Position numbers and translations under genes: made by a program
NCBI GenBank assembly: GCA_914767715.1
Contig: OU612073.1
Coordinates: forward strand, 6,946,001-7,006,000
DNA from: Membranipora membranacea
Taxonomy: Eukaryota > Bryozoa > Gymnolaemata > Cheilostomatida > Membraniporidae
Direction of reading: 5' to 3'
Length of the DNA stretch: 60,000 bases
Shown: piece by piece, positions 45,738 to 57,274 of the stretch
Layout of the letters: each line of letters begins with the position of its first letter
How positions within the stretch are numbered: position 1 is the stretch's first letter
Notes under the pieces: generated by a model
Told to the model about the DNA's origin: nothing
What the model saw: only the letters and a program-made list of their open reading frames with translations
Databases searched by the model: none

Positions 45738-48700
45738 TCAAAAGTTCATAAAGTCGTACTCCCGTTTCATTTTGACGGTGATTTTGAGCAGGTCTTTATC
45801 AGATATCCACTGAGCTTTGCCGTTCTTACTGTCACACGGATGAGGCAGATGTAAGCCTAGTTTATACTTAGGGCTCCGTACACTCAAGTGTTTATCTGTG
45901 AGGTCTACGTTAACATCTTTGAATCTGCTGCCGGGAAGTTTAACATTTATCTTCAAAGAGCAGAAAGAAAAAATGTCAAAACTATGCATATAGGCTATGT
46001 ACTGGTGCTACCAGTCTTACTTCCTGCTTCATGCTGATTTCTACAAAGATAATAAACTTGACTAGCGTAGGGACATGTGGGAGGGCTTTTCTATAGGCTC
46101 TGCAATTATGTTACATCACAATGCTGTGCAACTTGACACGATGTTGAATGACTTAGGTGGTAAATCAATCGCTCAGGACTACAAGAGATACATCTGATCT
46201 ATCATATCACAGAGTAAGGCAATACAGAGAGGACACTTCAATGATTGTTATATGATGAATTTCCCCCAGATTGATGGGGGAAATTCATCAATCTGGCCAC
46301 CTGCCAATTTCAGATTCTATATAAGTTATAATGGAGTTTTGTTAGGCAGACATAACCACCTTTGATAGGTCATAATTCATTCTGTATTTATCCTAAAGAC
46401 TGATCTCCAACTTTTCTGAAATTTCCAATCTTCAAGCTATACACCATATTATTGTCATTTTTTGCTAGGATTCCTAGGCTATGAGTAATCAAGGTTTTCA
46501 AAATGAGTTTTTTCATATAGATTTACATGTGACAATTGATAGACGGCTGGTCATCAAAATTAGGAAATGTCCGTGCATTGACCTAAGCCCCATGTAAATC
46601 TATATGATAAAACTCATTTTAAAAACCTGGATTACTCATAGCCTAGCAAAAAATGACATCAATATGGTGTATAGCTTGAAGGTTGGACATATCAGAAAAG
46701 TTGGAAATCAGTCTTTAGGATAAATACAGAATGAATTATGACCTATCAAAGGTGGTTATGTCTGCCTAACAAAACTCCACTGTAACTTATATAGAATCTG
46801 AAATTGGCAGGTGGCCAGATTGATGAATTTCCCCCAGTGGATAAAAACCGTAGGCACTATAACGATCATTGAAGTGTCCTCTCTGTATATTTTTTACTCT
46901 GTGATCATATTATTATCAACTAATACTCTAATCTCGAGACGAGGAAAAATTTTCAGATGGCAATCATCTTGAAATAATTTGTCAGCTAGAAGGTAGAATG
47001 TTGAGGAGGATATTGCAACACCCCACATAGTTCAGAAGGCCAGTGCCCTTGGGCTACAACGCGTTTATTATGGAAATTTTGCTGGCACAAACAATACATT
47101 GAACTGCTGTTTACAGTATAAAACACTTGGCACAGAGTAAAAGCTAATCAAACTCAATCATATGTTCATTAGTCATCATGACAAGTCTAGGAATTTGGAA
47201 TTTCCAAAATGAGGTATTCATATCAACGAATGCAAACAAAGAAAACTGCATACGTGATCAGTTAACCTGTTATTAAGAATAGTACACTAGATGGTCAAGG
47301 TCGGTTGTTTGGGTGAAACAGTATGATTGATACAATTGTACAAAGCTTCTCAGTAATTGCAGAAATATTTGCCTAGTGTTTTAGACCTCAATCAGACTCA
47401 CATCAGAGCTGAGCTCTAACAGACACAGGCAAACACAAACATGTAAGGGGTACAAGAAATACAGATGTGGTAAGTTAAGAAATAAGTAAGTAAGTAAGTA
47501 AGTAAGTAATAAATTAGAATGTTATAATGACGATTGCGATCTAACTTTGCGAAAAAAACTCGGCAATGATGGGTATGATGACAGAACAATCGGACAATCC
47601 TGGTAAAATATCAGACATTGCAGTTAAGTTAGGCAATATCCTTCAACTGCTAGCATTCCGATCATTAGACTGTGATGTTTGTTCTTTTTTCTCTTATCAT
47701 CTCTTTCTGTGTCATATTATTTGAATAAGGTAAGAAAACAACTAGCCTACTGGTTTGACTGGTTAAACTGTACTTTTTCAGGGTTACCCGTACTCTAGGA
47801 GTATTTTGTTCCAGACATCAAGCCATCAGATGGCACTCAATTTTGTTAGAGGGCTTATACCACGTAACTCCTGGGTTTACGGTGATCAACTATGTGATGG
47901 CATCTACAACATTGAGACTGTATTCTTGCATCAAAATGATGTCATTGATCATGGCAAGGAGGACTGCCATCATCTGCCGGTGGTTGTGGTCGGACCGGGA
48001 AAGGCTGGAAAAACCAGTGTTATCCGCAGTCTCATCGGTGAGTTTGCTATCAAGATATTACACATATTGAGTGGATGGGATGATATACAACGGAATGTTG
48101 CCTTGTCGAAGTCAATAGAGAATTTTTACAATATCCACAATAGCAACTATCGTATCTGATTGGAACGGTTCAAATTACTTTATCTGAATAATAACTTACG
48201 CATGGCGTGACACAGATAAAACCCCACACATTATTGCAATCAAGGAATAAATATTTGGCTCCATCGTGATAACCGTTCCCAACAGTGTATATTAGTCATA
48301 TCGAACCAAAGAATGAAGCACTGAGAAGCTAATCATTTAATATTTTTACAGCTGAGCCGTTTGTGGAGGACCATATACCAACAAAACTGATGGATTCCAC
48401 AACAATCAAACCAAACCTACTGAAAGAAAATTCTAAGAAGGTTGTGACCGAGCAGTGCATTGATGCTAAATCATGGCAACGAGTGGAAGAAAAGACTGAC
48501 ACCGAAGAAATTATCGCTTACAGTGTCAACTCAACCTTAGATGAAAACACGACCAACCAAAAAGGCTCAACATTCTACTACCTCATTCGAGTTATACCTC
48601 TGTTTTATTCGGTTCAGCTCATTCTTCTCTGGTGTATGGTTAATGGTTATCAACCACTTTCCATGATTTGCCTCAGTATCATTGTTGGATTCTCTTTTCT

Positions 48701-51700
48701 TGGACGAAATGACACGGCCATGAGAATAGGGATAGGGTATGCCAGCGTATTCTTTATACTGGTAGGCTTTGCTCTCGATCGCCTAAATGAGTGTTGTGAT
48801 AAAGGACACTGCACAGCGCTTGACTATGTCATCGTTGTAGGCCCTGTTTATGCCACTACTATTATTTGGGGCACACTTGCGGGGTTAGGTTTCAATCCTG
48901 GAGCATGCTCAGGCCTGGCGATCATTGACATGACTGAAACAGCAGAAAGGCGATACTTGGCTTTTGAGAGGGTGTTTCCTGGTACTTCAGAGGCCTTCAG
49001 TGGAGGAAAAATTCATGGAGAAGTTTTCATATATTGGCTTATGATGACAATGTTTGCCTTGTTCGGTTTTGTCTTGAGTAGCAAGATTGCTTTCAAGAAA
49101 GCAGCGCTGTTTCTGGTTCCCCTTCACGCTTGCTTGCTGCTGGCTGATGAATTTCTCAATGGCATACAACTACATATGACATACATCTTTCCGCCAACAG
49201 TATTTCTTTGTTATTTCTTAGCTGTGAATACGCTCCCTTTTGGAAGAGAACTGTTACCAGATCAAAAACCTGTAGGGCTACAGAAAATTGATCTGGTAAA
49301 TAATTTGCTCAGAGGACACATTCCAGCCATATTATCAGGTGTTCTAGCAGGAATATGTCTACTAGGTGGAAGAATTGTAATCGAGTCTGTCAATGATTGC
49401 TTTGTGACAATCGCAATCCTTGTTTTTGTTTCCTTTTTGGCAAAGCTGAGTCCGATAAGCCAATACTTCCTGGTCAAAGAGCAAATGCCCTCACCGACTG
49501 CCCCATTCCCTACCACAAATACCGTCAGACACAGACCAAAGAAACTGCATGGTTGCTTCAAGTTACTTGTGAGAGATTTCGCCGGACAAATGAAGTTCCA
49601 CTGTATGCACCAACCCTTCCTACCAAGATATGGTGTGTTTCTGTGTGTATTCAGTTGGAGGAGAGCTGGTGAAATAAGCTTAAAATATGCAGAAGGTAGG
49701 AATACACCAGAAGATGGCCCAGATGAATGTCTCAAAGACACATTATTCTGGCTAAAGAATATTTCCATGCACCGTCGCCACCCAAATGTCAATAAACCCG
49801 GAAATTCATCAAGTGAACCAAACATCATGGACAGAGCAAACATAAAAAACATCTTCCTCGTAGGGACCCATGCCCATTACGAAAGCTGTAAGGTGACAGT
49901 TGCCGAGAAGAAAGCTATAATTATGTACTATAAGGAGGCTATAAGACAATACACTGATATCTACACAAGCATCCAATTCGATGTCAGGGAGACAGGCGTG
50001 ATATCAGTGGAAAACAGAGATGATTTGATAGATGATGGTGTTCCCCTGTTGAAAAGTCATCTGATTAATGCAGCAGAGGAAGTAATCAGTCAATGCTTTC
50101 CAAACCCTTTGCCTGTTTACTTCTGGTGTTGGTTAAAGGAAAAACGAGACCAATTTGCACAGACAAACTATGCCCCTTATGAAATGCTATCAGAATGCCA
50201 CATTGATACAGGTGGGAAGTACAGATCTGTTTATCCGAAGTATAGATTCAGTGAGATGATCAACACATTTCGTGATATTGGGGAGATATTTCTGGTTCGC
50301 AATGATGATAGTTTGTCAGCAGCCGGGGAACCCACTGACTATTTTGTCTTCTTTGACATTCAGTTTCTCACAGATTTCATGAAGGACATGATAAATGTAG
50401 ACGAGGGCAAGAAACGAGACCGACTCAAGGGAGACCAGTGGGAGCAGTTGGACACAACAGGCAAAGCAAGCATAGAACTCCTCCGACAGCACCTTAAAAC
50501 ATTTTACAAGTCGAAAGGAAAGGTTGTGCTGGATGAAAAGTGCCCATTAGAAAAACAACCTCTAGTGCGAAGTCTGTTACAACTTGACTTTGTCTTCTTT
50601 GTTGGAGACAATTTCTATCTACCTCAGTCACTACCTCCATATAACCAAATAAGCAGCAAGCATTATCATTTTGAAGAAGTGAGGCAAATGCTTTGGGAGC
50701 GGGTTTATGACTTTCAAGACTTTGAATTCCATCATGAATATGTGTTCTTCCGACTGCTGGCAAGATGTGCTATGCATGACTGCTGTGAAAACATAGAAAT
50801 CTGCCGTAACTGGGCCTCTTTCAAAGTGAGACCAGACAAAGATCTAGAGGAGTGGTTTACAGTCTCCTGCGAGAAGAAAGGTGTGAACAGAGGGCGTTTC
50901 AATCGCATATACCTACGAACAAGCCAAGATTACGATCGGAAAAAGTCATTGGAACTGCTAGATGCAGTAACAGGTAGGGCAACTGCAAGGGTGAATCTTT
51001 ACTGTCAAGTTGTACAATTTAATTATGTAAAGAAGAAAAAACAAAGTCAATGTGAAAAATGTTAACCTTGTTTAAGATCTGCTGCCCCATTAGTTGGCAA
51101 CTCACCCTACAATTGAGTGAGACCTATAATCAAGTACAAAATAATGAATGTTGGTAGTTAATAACATTATCATGGCTGTCTTGTTCCAGATTCCATCAAG
51201 CAGATCACAACTGAATCTTTTGAGAAGTTGGGAGGAAAGCTGATTGACTATTTCAACTGCCCTAACAGATCAACTTTGGTAAGTTATTCGTGTGGCATAC
51301 ACAGTTGCCATCAGTAGCCTTGAGTTTCAGAAGTAACCCGCCAGGGAACACAACAGCCACAACTAACGTTCAACGTTAGAGAATGGTAATAAACATTTCC
51401 CTTTGGTTCAGGCTGGGACACATCAAATACAGAAGGAGATCACAGCAGCAGAATACTGCAGAGAAGACTGTAAGGAGAACCAAAATACTCACCTTGTAAG
51501 AGTCGATCCAGACGGAATACCATATTTGGGAGGTGAGTTGTTATCAAAGCTGTGAGAACAAAGCAGTAAATGCAAGATGTTGAGGGAGGGGGGAGAGAGG
51601 GTGTCCTGACAAATGCAACTGCCCAGATGTGGTCATGAGATATACATTTCAGGGCTGTGGGATGTTGATGGTTTATGGTTTGTGAAAGAGTTGAAGTTTC

Positions 51701-54700
51701 TTAAATCATTTCTGCATTGATAACCAAGTGTAAGTGATTCCTTTAATGATAAGATGTGAGATCCATGAAAGAAGGATGCATGTCATTATCAAGACTATTA
51801 AGTTGGTTCATGTTAATATCACAGAGTAAGGATAAACAGAGGGGACACTTCAATGATCGTTATAGTGCCTGCGGTTTTGATCCACTGGGAGAAAATCATC
51901 AATCTGGCCACCTGCAAATTTCAATAATTATATAAGTTACAATGTGAGGTTTTAGGCAGACATACCTACCTTTGATAGGTCATAATTCATTCTGTATTTA
52001 TCCCAAAGACTGATTTCCAACTTTTTTGAAATGTCCAACCTTCAAGCTATACACCATATTGTTGTCATTTTTTGCTAAGATACATAGGCTATGAGTTATA
52101 TGGGTTTTTAAAATGAGTTTTTCCATATAGATTTACATGTGACAATTGATGGATGGCTGGTCATCAAAATTAGGAAATGTCCGTGTACTGACCCAAGCCG
52201 CTTGTTAATCTATTGATATAACTCATTTTAAAAACCCATGTAAATCATAGCCTATGTATCCTAGCAAAAAATGACAATAATATGGTGTATAGCTTGGCTA
52301 AGGTTGGACATTTCGAAAAAGTTGGAAATCAGTCTTTGGGATGAATACAGAAAGACTGATGGCCCAACAAAGGTAGGCATGTATGTATGAGAAAATCCCT
52401 TATTAGCTTATATATTTATTGAAAATTGGCAGGTGGCCAGATGATGATTTTCCCCCAGTAGCTCAAAAACCCGCAGGCACTATAACGATCATTGAAGTGA
52501 CCCCTCTGTTTATCCTTACTCTGTGTTAATATACTTGGTATTTATGATCAGAATTATCTCATGAGTATCTGACATTGATTACTGAAGGTTGTGAACCTCT
52601 CCGTGAGTCACAGGTCACATGATGGCTCACAGAGCACATGATGTGATATCATTATTGTGTTTGCCCGATAGACATAGTGGTTCTGTTATAACGGCATATC
52701 TATGTACAAGATCAGAAAATAAACAAAGCCTAAGATATGCTTTGGCAGCATAAAAAAGAAAGGTTTGACAACCGGATCAACCCTGACATCACAACCATAA
52801 CCTGCCTACTAAGCCCAAAGAAATATATAGTATACAAACTTGAGACTTCATCTTTTTCAGTGTCTGAGGGTATCAAAGACTGGCTGTGTAGAACATTAAA
52901 AGACGACGATTTCAACTCAGTATTGTCTCTGTTACTGAATAACAACATCACCAAAGTATACCAGGAGTACACACAGCCAAACAAGACTCGAGAGGAGGTG
53001 AAAGCTGAACTACTCCATAGATGGTGTCAAGGTTGGTCCCCTATCTGTTCTATACACTGCAAATTGGGACTGAAATTCCCCTACGTTCATCAAAATACAA
53101 TGTATATAAGTGACTCTTCAGATTCTCTTATAATATAAGCTTCATGACAACTTAGCTCTGTGCTGATAATATTATTTTAGGCTACGACGCTTCGCTCAAT
53201 TCACTTTGCAAAGCCTTGGATAGAGAGGAATACGGAGACATACTGAGACGGCTAACTGCGGAGTTCCCCGACCATTAATATGCATAACACTAGGCAGCTG
53301 TGTGAATCACTCACTCCGTTTAGTTGCAATAAGAATTTATTTTCAACATTACATTATCTGCTTTTTGTCCAATCCAACTCAAAATACGGTCTTTGTCTCC
53401 AGTCCCTATACAATTTTAGATCTGATAACAGATATCATATTCCTAAATTTAGGCTTTTAAGATCAATGAAGTTTAGTTGTTGGTCAGTTTATATAACTTG
53501 ATATCAATCTGCTTTTGGTGAGCTTCCAAATCCATATATCACGGAAAATTTTCAACCCTGTGACTCAACCATGATTTACGGGCTGTGGCAATTTCAGATT
53601 TACTTGATCTTCAGACTTACTATTTCATGTGGCCCCAACCATTATATCGCCAGGCTGCACAAATGCACAATCAATATTAACACTAGTCAGTAGCGAATTT
53701 TACAGTTTGAACTTTAGATTACAGTAAGTTGATAATCACCTACATTAAAAATTATTAGCCTAGTTTTCAAGCTTATTCCAAACCAATCTGAGTTGACAAG
53801 TTTGAAATTGATTAGCTTGTTTAACTTTATTACTTACTATGCCGGGAGATGGCAATGCAAATTGGTTCAAAAATCAGATACCTACATGTGATGATAATCA
53901 ATACGATTTTTAGGAGGCACTTTGAAGAAGCGTTCAAAATTAAAATGAACGTGGCAGAATCAGGTTTTCGGTATCATTCTAGAGTTCTCAGTCTAATATA
54001 GAATACTGTTGTAACTTCATGAACGGTCTGAGGCCCAGTTTCAACTGGTTCTCACTCAAAGTTGGGATGAGATTGGACTAAAAAGCTACTATTTTCAAGT
54101 TTGTGTTTACAAATGAATGATTCCAAAATCCTGATTCTGTCACGATCACTTCAACAAATACGCAATATTGGCTTTAACTTACGATCATATCTTCACAACT
54201 TGAGGTAGCTGGTGTTTTATTACCCATCCCTAGAAACATATCTTCGGAACCTACTGCTTGCTTGTATACTATATCATACCTAGAATGTAAAACTTGATTA
54301 ATAACAACACACTATAAACCAGTTTGCATTTTTTTTTATTGTCACTGTCCTTTTCTACGCTTGTTTATTACTGCAACAAGTTTGGTTTCCAACCAAAAAT
54401 AAATTACTACAGGTTACAACTGCTGGTCAGTTTCTGTAACATTAAAGGTTTTCCCAAACTCTTCCTTAAGATTGACACAGCATTTGTATATACCTATAAC
54501 ATACAACTATAGGTAGAGCTTAGTCACTTGCACACAAGAGGAGTAAATAGAGCTAGAGTTAATTTTAGCTAGTTTGGGGTAACTTAATTGTAGCTAGCAT
54601 TCAAATTTGGCTAGTTGAGGTAGGAGTCTATGTAAAGTAAGAATGATAAGTACAAGTTATTGAACTTTAATCATAAGGTTAGCTATCAGCCAATGATATT

Positions 54701-56092
54701 CCATATACAAAGCCTTTTAATGCCTCCCGTCATAAATGTCAACTCATTACTGTTAATTAACCAATGAGAAAATTTTCTCGCTTTGCTCGCTCGGGCAAGA
54801 TTGGACTTGTTGAATCCGCTGTTTAGTTAGTAATTATCGCAGCCTACGAGATAAGGGGAGGAACTTAGACCACAAAGTAAACTAATTTCCCTCGCACGCC
54901 CGTGTAAACACTCGCTAATGTGCAGTCACCTTTAGAGTAGGCTATTTGTGCAAAATGGAAACGTGTACAAAATGGTGATCTTTTCCTCCTATGAATACTT
55001 TACTCTTCTAGGGTAGTAATGTTGGTCTGCCAGCAAAATTTGCAATAAGTTCTGATAACTTGACATGATTTTCATATATAATATTACCAGACCATAACCC
55101 ATGACATGCAAATCAACATGGAATTACTACTTACTCAGGTGACTGCCTAGTGTCATAGACATCGTCATATTGAGCTCCATCATTCACTTCATCTGTATCC
55201 CAGATATCATTGCTATCTTTGACTTTCTCATTGAGTGTATCTGGGAGTAAAAGTATGCCAAAGTTTTAAGAAGTACAATTTCAGCAGAGAAGAGAGTAAA
55301 TTAAATATGTGACATCATAATGCAGAGAATGAGAGTTACCTTCCCTTATGGAAGCCACTCTTTCTACCATCAATAATTCAGACCAAGAAGAGCATTGAAT
55401 TTTTTTACCATGCAAATCTGGCACAACTTCATCATAAGTAACTGCCTGACTATAACATGTTTTGGATAGTCTTTAGTAATGTACAATTATGAGGCAAAGA
55501 TTTCAAAAAAAAAACTTAATAGATTCCAAGATAATTTTTTTTTGTAACTCACTTGTTTCAGATTCAGTTCCTTCTTTCTTATTGACAGCAGGGCCAATGC
55601 TTCCAGGAGTCAACTTTGCGTAGTAGTTAGAAGGCTGCAACATCACAACATAGCAAAATTATAGCCTTTGCTTTATAAATGTCGACCACTTATGCCAAAA
55701 CTACATAGTTATTCAAGATGTACAATGAATAATAGTGATATATAAAGACCAATGTACTAACACTCTTGGTTTTCGATTTGATATTCCAGTCTGAGGCTAG
55801 GAGTTGTGTGCCCTTGTCAAAAAGGAAGACGACTCCTCTCATTACAACTTGTCAGAAATCATACAGGCGGTGCGCTCATTTACAATGCATACTAGGCCTC
55901 CAGTAGGGCAGGTAACATACCATTATGGAATGACACATATCGTTGAGGTACATTATGGTCAAATAAGTAGAAATAATTTGACATTTCACCAGGTCAAAGG
56001 TTAAAGCTTACCATGTCATCATCTGAGTCTGATTCTTCTTTGGGTGCAATCAGATCAGCCAATGCTGAAATAGTATGTGGTCCAAACTCCAT
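45738..56092 (-). CDS. DNAAF6: DNAAF6/PIH1D3-like dynein arm assembly factor (192 aa, 5 exons)
   Basis: Minus-strand exons: 56012-56092 (MEFGPHTISALADLIAP), 55553-55634, 55135-55240 (DIWDTDEVNDGAQYDDVYDT), 54183-54279 (YDIVYKQAVGSEDMFLGMGN) and 45738-45950 (a CS/p23-like domain starting INVKLPG and ending MKREYDFMNF). All splice sites are GT-AG and phases match across all four joins. Length is close to the roughly 214-aa vertebrate protein. The family acts as an HSP90 co-chaperone that preassembles axonemal dynein arms in the cytoplasm of ciliated cells. The fourth intron (45951-54182, 8.2 kb) contains a complete 3' gene body on the opposite strand and two foldback elements. Confidence 0.92.
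46208..46903. mobile_element. Foldback transposon copy A (696 bp, 7-bp target duplication)
   Basis: Almost the whole element is an inverted repeat. The arms start CACAGAGTAAGG / ...TACTCTGTG, run about 300 bp each, and pair landmarks such as GGCAGACATAACCACCTTTG, CAATCTGGCCACCTGCCA and AGACTGAT.TCCAAC. It is flanked by ATCATAT (46201-46207 and 46904-46910). No coding capacity. Same family as 51820-52525. Confidence 0.9.
46911..47781. other. Region upstream of the Roc gene body; 5' exons not found
   Basis: A GTAA microsatellite lies at 47486-47510. An ATG-initiated stretch at 47567 (MMGMMTEQSDNPG) with a GTAAAA donor candidate is the only plausible 5' exon. Its phase does not match the 47782 exon, so I do not call it. 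Confidence 0.4.
47782..53278 (+). CDS. Roco-family protein: Roc domain split by a polytopic membrane insert, COR, death fold (1118 aa visible)
   Basis: Six phase-compatible exons: 47782-48037, 48352-50973, 51190-51278, 51412-51532, 52861-53031, 53181-53278. The N-terminus may extend upstream. The Roc GTPase starts VVVVGPGKAGKTSVIRSL (Walker A, residues 71-78), with a switch-I-like DSTT soon after. An insert of about 370 residues follows, holding 8-9 hydrophobic helices (about 48580-49470). The Roc fold then resumes with LVRDFAGQMKFH (switch-II DxxG at residue 494) and IFLVGTHAHY (about 586-595; Thr-His in place of NKxD, as is usual in Roc). A COR-like region (PLPVYFWCWLKEKR...FVFFDIQFLTDF) comes next. 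The last two exons form a death-like helical bundle (IKDWLCRTL...LLHRWCQ...YGDILRRL). Inferred role: membrane-anchored GTP-dependent signalling scaffold. The gene lies inside DNAAF6 intron 4 on the opposite strand. Confidence 0.85.
48580..49480 (+). other. Multi-pass membrane domain inserted between Roc switch I and switch II
   Basis: Hydrophobic segments in order: LIRVIPLFYSVQLILLWCMV, LSMICLSIIVGFSFL, IGIGYASVFFILVGFAL, VIVVGPVYATTIIWGTLAG, FIYWLMMTMFALFGFVL, AALFLVPLHACLLLA, IFPPTVFLCYFLAVNTL, ILSGVLAGICLLGG and FVTIAILVFVSFLA. They lie within one continuous exon, with no stop and no plausible splice pair flanking them. I recognise no known transporter family in it. Confidence 0.8.
51820..52525. 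mobile_element. Foldback transposon copy B (706 bp, 7-bp target duplication)
   Basis: Same arms and termini (CACAGAGTAAGG...CCTTACTCTGTG) as copy A, flanked by TTAATAT (51813-51819 and 52526-52532). It lies in an intron of the Roc-COR-death gene and, on the other strand, within the DNAAF6 intron. Arm-to-arm divergence is visibly higher than in copy A, so it is probably older. Confidence 0.9.
52861..53278 (+). other. C-terminal death-fold domain (two exons)
   Basis: The joined exons 52861-53031 and 53181-53278 encode about 88 residues of amphipathic helices: IKDWLCRTLKDDDFNSVLSL, NNNITKVYQEY, EEVKAELLHRWCQ, SLNSLCKALDREEYGDILRR. The pattern L-x-x-W plus a final I/L-x-x-L helix fits a death-type domain. 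It could be another death-fold subtype. Confidence 0.65.
53279..54182. other. DNAAF6 intron 4 distal part; 3' flank of the Roc gene
   Basis: Presumed 3' UTR of the Roc gene. No further exon recognised on either strand, and no repeat family seen. Confidence 0.4.
54280..55134 (-). other. DNAAF6 intron 3
   Basis: No coding sequence seen. Short GCTAG-rich stretch (CTAGCT, TAGCTAG) near 54545-54615. A conserved CTAG|G acceptor at its 5' (plus-view) edge joins in phase to the DNAAF6 exon. Confidence 0.4.
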
Positions 56093-57254
56093 AACACAGT
56101 CCTTTGATTATTCTACAGAAGGTAAAAGAGTATAAGTTGATGGCTGTATGTGTGCACCAGTGTAGCTTGTCACTTCAAGCCACATTACTATGGATGTCTC
56201 CCCCGGCTAAAACTTTATATAGACTGGGTTAGGGCACTGTAGTTTACACAGCGTTGCACCCAACCACCTGACTTGCATTGCTATCTTTGCTGTGTGCCTG
56301 CTAAATTTTCGTACGAGATTATGATGTGATTGTGCTGTCGGATTCTGCCGCCGATGCAGTTTCTCCAGCTGAGGTGCAGGACTGGCTTATTAGCGCGCAG
56401 GTTATTTGATTGTCTCCCCTTGATCAGTGGCCGCTCATACTGAGTCTTGTATGTATACACAATCTAACTAAAAGACCATTAGCAATTTGCATAACACCTT
56501 CCTAACATACAGAAAACTCTCTCATATACACTAAACCAATATGGGTTGCTGATACCTTCATAAAGGAGCAGACAATTGCTTATAGCCAAATGCATACCAT
56601 TTTAAGTTGTTTTGAATTTTGCCTATCGCTTTGAAAAGAACCTATCTGGAAGCCGACAAAAAGGCATCCACCAGATGTCAAATTAGAATCCCTTTGCACG
56701 AAACGAGTCTTGAAACAAATTTCATAGGGAGCGGATGGGTTGGTGATACAATTTGATGGGTATATAGGGACACATCATCAGGGCAACAAATCCTGGGTTT
56801 GTTACAGCAAATATTCAATGGATGCCTGGTGGTTGCGAAATGGCAATCAGGATTGGTTTTGTTTAGAGTTGAGTGTGCTGGCTACGAACCCATCTGGATT
56901 GGTTTGTAATACATATGATTGCTGCAAATTTTGCCACTGGTTCAGTTCTTGACAGTGACATATTACATTCACAGCATTAGTTAAATAAGACAATAGGATT
57001 AGTCAAACCAACCAAGTTATGGGTCCCTTTCATTTTCTTTTGTCATGATACTTTGAATAGAGTATGCCCTTTCACTCACACACCAGATTGTTTACATTTA
57101 ATTATAATTGCATTACGTTGACCTGTTGGCCCATTCTCTTTTTAATAAGCCCAAATTTAAAATTGTCAGTATCCAACTCTAATGAAATATATGTAATCAC
57201 TTTCAAATCAATCCAGGTGGAAATGCTGGCCAGTTAACAGTGTTGGATAGTGGA
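56093..57254. other. 5' flank of the DNAAF6-like gene; no exon identified
   Basis: Would hold the DNAAF6 promoter on the minus strand. Beyond about 56640, several short words of the CATCTGG/CCAGATGG type recur on both strands, suggesting an old repeat. A 70-aa plus frame (56740-56952) is Trp/Cys-rich and unrecognised. Confidence 0.4.
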
Positions 57255-57274
57255 TTTTTCGCAGAGGTGTATGG

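Noticed and set aside
47567-47605. First exon of the Roc gene (MMGMMTEQSDNPG)
   Set aside because: Its candidate donor leaves phase 1 while the 47782 exon begins in phase 0, and joining gives an early stop.
48540-49490. Membrane-helix stretch as a retained intron in the Roc gene
   Set aside because: The frame is open throughout, the hydrophobic segments have helix-like spacing, and no donor/acceptor pair in the right phase flanks it.
49262-49852. 196-codon minus-strand frame
   Set aside because: Antisense shadow of the Roc gene's coding exon; no family resemblance.
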